This document shows, in pieces, positions 61,408 to 64,000 of a stretch of DNA of 64,000 nucleotides. The notes under the pieces were generated by a model, which made no database searches, had not been told where the DNA came from, and worked only from the letters and a program-made list of their open reading frames with translations. Positions within the stretch are counted from its first letter, which is position 1. Every line of letters begins with the position of its first letter. Location: contig NC_071355.1 of assembly GCF_943734655.1 (NCBI RefSeq), forward strand, positions 22,456,268 through 22,520,267. Reading direction: 5' to 3'. This stretch comes from Sabethes cyaneus (Eukaryota > Arthropoda > Insecta > Diptera > Culicidae). Both the position numbers and the translations under genes were made by a program.

Positions 61408-64000
61408 ATGGCCGATCAGAAGGCAACGTTAATGCAAGGGGCATCGATTAAACCCCCGAAGCCGCTGGTGATTGAAGAAAATATGGCGGCAAAGTGGAAA
61501 CTTTGGTGGCGTCAGTTCCACTGGTACTCAGTGGCAACGGAGCTTTCGCAGAAACCAATACAAACACAGGCAGCCACCTTCCTAAGTTGCGTAGGCGAAG
61601 ATTGTGTACGAGTGTTAGACACGTTCGGGCTTACAGACGCGCAAGAAAGTGATATCGATGTATTGAAAGCAAAATTTGATGCCTATTTTATTCCCAAGTC
61701 GAGTCTCACGTACGAACGATATGTGTATGGGAAAGTAGTGCAGCATGAAGGAGAACAGTTCGATACCTTTTTAACGCGTGTGCGTCAGCAAGCAAAGAAA
61801 TGCTCATACAGCATTCTTCACGACTCATTAGTGAAAGATCGTTTAATTGCGGGCATGGTACATGTAAAGCTGGTCCCACAATTGCTTAATGATGAGTTAG
61901 ATTTGCAAAAAACCATCGACATTATTCGCGGATATGAGCTATCGCTAAAGCAATCTCAGGAAATGAGAAGTCAGCCGGAAATCGACGTTGATTTAATTTC
62001 GAAGCAAAATTGGAGCGGTACCAAACCGCGCAGTGCAGTGAAAAGTGAAATCATTCAGTGCAATAGATGTGGCAGAGAACACAAGAAGGGCATATGCCCA
62101 GCTTACGGCAAAACTTGCTTCAAATGCAATCGGGTGGGACATTTTGCAGAACGGTGTTTTAGAGCAGTAGCTAGCAGTGAGGCGCGAAGTAAGGCTGTAA
62201 AATCAGTGAGCTGTGAAGAAGAAGAACTTTCCATAGAAGAGCTGTTTATTGGAAGTGTTTTGGACGATGATGAAAGTGCTGAAGAAGCATGGTACGAGGA
62301 AGTGCAGATCAAAAACAAAAAAGTGTTGTTCAAGCTTGACAGTGGTGCAGCTTGTAATGTGATACCGTTTAACGTGATCAGTAAATTGGGGGTGGAATTG
62401 TATCCGTCCAAGACTAAACGGTTGGTTTCATATAGCAATCATAGAGTAAACGTGGTCGGCGAAGTACAATTACCTATGGTAGTAAAAGGAAAGGCGGAAA
62501 AAGCAGTTTTCAAAGTAGTGGAAGGGGATGTTGCTCCAATTATCGGAAGAAAAACAAGTGTTCGCCTTAATCTGATCGCGAGGGTGGATCAATTGAGTAT
62601 GGAACAGTCATTGTTTCAGGGTCTTGGCCGTGTTAAGGGATTCGTGTATGATATCGATTTAGTAGAAAACCCGACTTTTGTCACAGTTCCCGCACGAAGA
62701 ATTCCTCACTCATTACGACAAGCCGTTAAGAACGAGCTGGATTCGATGGAAGAAATGGGAGTAATAAAGCCTATTAGCGAGCCAACACCGGTAACAAATG
62801 CACTTGTCATTGTCAGACAAAAAGGTAAGTTGCGCATATGTATCGACCCGTCTCAAGTAAACCGAAACCTCCTCCGTCGCATGCATCCCCTATCGACAAT
62901 TGAAGAAATATCCGCGCGTATCTGCAATTCAAAAATTTTCACAATACTAGATATGAAGAAAGGCTTCTGGCAAATACCGGTATCAGAAAGAACAATGCAA
63001 TATCTGGCGTTTTCCACACCGTGGGGTCGTTATACTTGTAAAAGGCTTCCCTTTGGATTAGCATCAGCTCCTGAAGTCTTCCAAAAGATAATGAACACAT
63101 TATTAGCAGGTCTAGAGGGCGTTGAAAGTTCTATGGATGACATACTCATTCATGCTGAAACTGAGGAAAAATTGAGGAAGTTGACAAGCACTGTTTTGAG
63201 TAAAATTGAAGCCGCTGGTCTTAAATTGAACAAGGAAAAATGTATTTTCATGCAAAAGTCAGTAAAATTTTTGGGACACATAGTAACGCAAGACGGTCTA
63301 CAGGCGGATCCAGAAAAACTAAAGGCAATCCAGCAACTCAAACGACCAACTAACAGATTGGAATTACAGCGCGTACTAGGAACAGTGAATTACGTGGGCA
63401 AGTTCATTGAAAATCTCTCTGCTGTCACTGAGCCCTTGAGAAGACTGTTAATCAAAAACGTTGAGTGGTTCTGGGATAGAGAGCAAGAGGATGCATTTTC
63501 AAAAATAAAGGGTCTAATGACATCCCCTCCTGTGTTGAGTTTTTACGATGTAAATGGGCCGGTAACTCTGTCCGTAGATGCAAGTTCCAAGGCATTTGGT
63601 GCGGTATTATTACAAAAAGAAAAACCGGTAGCATACGCGTCAAAATCCCTAACGTCAGCTCAAGAGAATTATCCTCAAATCGAGAAAGAAGCCGCAGCAA
63701 TTCGTTTTGCTTGTAACAAGTTCCATGAATACATCTATGGCAAGCAACTGATAATAGAAACTGACCACAAACCGCTGGAGTCGATCTATAAAAAGTCGTT
63801 AGACAGAGCTCCTCCCCGCCTGAAGAGAATTCTGTTAGATATAAGTCAATACGGTCCAACGATTCACTACAAAAAAGGGAAGGAAATTCCACTAGCGGAC
63901 ATTCTTAGCAGGGATGTCGTCAACCAGGACATCAAAGAGAAAACAGACGAATTGGAGGTTCATGTCGTACTGCAGATGTCGAAATCTGCTAGACTCGAAT
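61408..64000 (+). CDS. Ty3/gypsy gag-pol polyprotein, 5' part, runs off the window
   Basis: One frame from ATG 61408 stays open to the window end (864 codons, no stop). Order: Gag-like N-terminus (residues 1-215; WKLWWRQFHWYSVATELS, LWRQF-type start), two zinc knuckles (residue 218 CNRCGREHKKGIC and 237 CFKCNRVGHFAERC), aspartic protease (LDSGAAC at 310), RT (LRICIDPSQVNRNL, FTILDMKKGFWQIP, KRLPFGLASAPEVFQ, catalytic SMDDILIH at 575), RNase H (LSVDASSKAFGAVLLQ at 722, IETDHKPLESIY at 784). Gag and pol share one frame, as in mag-like and K02A2.6-like lineages. The catalytic Asp pair is intact. Integrase and the 3' LTR lie outside. The residue before MDD is Ser where Tyr or Val is common. Confidence 0.93.
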   Translation, partial: MADQKATLMQGASIKPPKPLVIEENMAAKWKLWWRQFHWYSVATELSQKPIQTQAATFLSCVGEDCVRVLDTFGLTDAQESDIDVLKAKFDAYFIPKSSLTYERYVYGKVVQHEGEQFDTFLTRVRQQAKKCSYSILHDSLVKDRLIAGMVHVKLVPQLLNDELDLQKTIDIIRGYELSLKQSQEMRSQPEIDVDLISKQNWSGTKPRSAVKSEIIQCNRCGREHKKGICPAYGKTCFKCNRVGHFAERCFRAVASSEARSKAVKSVSCEEEELSIEELFIGSVLDDDESAEEAWYEEVQIKNKKVLFKLDSGAACNVIPFNVISKLGVELYPSKTKRLVSYSNHRVNVVGEVQLPMVVKGKAEKAVFKVVEGDVAPIIGRKTSVRLNLIARVDQLSMEQSLFQGLGRVKGFVYDIDLVENPTFVTVPARRIPHSLRQAVKNELDSMEEMGVIKPISEPTPVTNALVIVRQKGKLRICIDPSQVNRNLLRRMHPLSTIEEISARICNSKIFTILDMKKGFWQIPVSERTMQYLAFSTPWGRYTCKRLPFGLASAPEVFQKIMNTLLAGLEGVESSMDDILIHAETEEKLRKLTSTVLSKIEAAGLKLNKEKCIFMQKSVKFLGHIVTQDGLQADPEKLKAIQQLKRPTNRLELQRVLGTVNYVGKFIENLSAVTEPLRRLLIKNVEWFWDREQEDAFSKIKGLMTSPPVLSFYDVNGPVTLSVDASSKAFGAVLLQKEKPVAYASKSLTSAQENYPQIEKEAAAIRFACNKFHEYIYGKQLIIETDHKPLESIYKKSLDRAPPRLKRILLDISQYGPTIHYKKGKEIPLADILSRDVVNQDIKEKTDELEVHVVLQMSKSARLE

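Overview
This is a window of insect nuclear DNA, most likely from a mosquito and probably a culicine with a large, repeat-rich genome. The clues are very short introns (52-91 nt), zinc-finger genes of the insect-expanded ZAD type, and a repeat mix (RTE-like and Jockey-like non-LTR elements, BEL/Pao, Ty1/copia, Ty3/gypsy, a tRNA-derived SINE, many MITEs) of the kind known from culicines. The species call is an inference. No bacterial, viral or CRISPR features were seen.

Layout. 1-3.9 kb: degenerate RTE-like, BEL/Pao and Jockey-like pieces. 4.26-6.57 kb (+): the C-terminal exons of TOPBP1/mus101, a DNA-damage checkpoint scaffold whose 5' exons lie outside the window. 8-11.8 kb: broken RTE-like elements and a palindromic MITE. 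12.4-14.3 kb (-): a complete three-exon MCCC2 gene (mitochondrial methylcrotonoyl-CoA carboxylase beta subunit, leucine breakdown). 14.9-53.1 kb: a loose cluster of nine C2H2 zinc-finger genes, here called ZNF-A, B, C, E, D, F, G, H and I in map order. A, B, E and D have the ZAD domain split by a short phase-0 intron; C, F, G, H and I show no ZAD. A and B are a diverged duplicate pair including promoter-proximal sequence. The genes are separated by nested transposons. 53-61 kb holds no convincing host gene but a dense set of non-autonomous DNA transposons, many with readable target-site duplications. 61.15 kb to the end is the 5' part of an apparently intact Ty3/gypsy LTR retrotransposon (LTR, then an open gag-pol frame running off the window).

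How it fits together. TOPBP1 and MCCC2 are unrelated single-copy host genes flanking a zinc-finger cluster that looks fast-evolving: tandem gene duplication, an 84-bp duplication of one finger (ZNF-E), triplicated acidic repeats (ZNF-G), and a 3'-truncated paralogue (ZNF-A). The most unusual single observation is an unidentified minus-strand reading frame split by a 2,470-bp element between 17,446 and 20,454. Removing the element and one TA restores a continuous frame. For this window I use RTE families 1 to 4 as working labels: family 1 (8.0-10.5 and 48.1-50.3 kb), family 2 (start of window, 10.5-11.2 and 28.4-30.5 kb), family 3 (32.6-35.0 and 57.0-57.4 kb), family 4 (31.0-32.3 kb).
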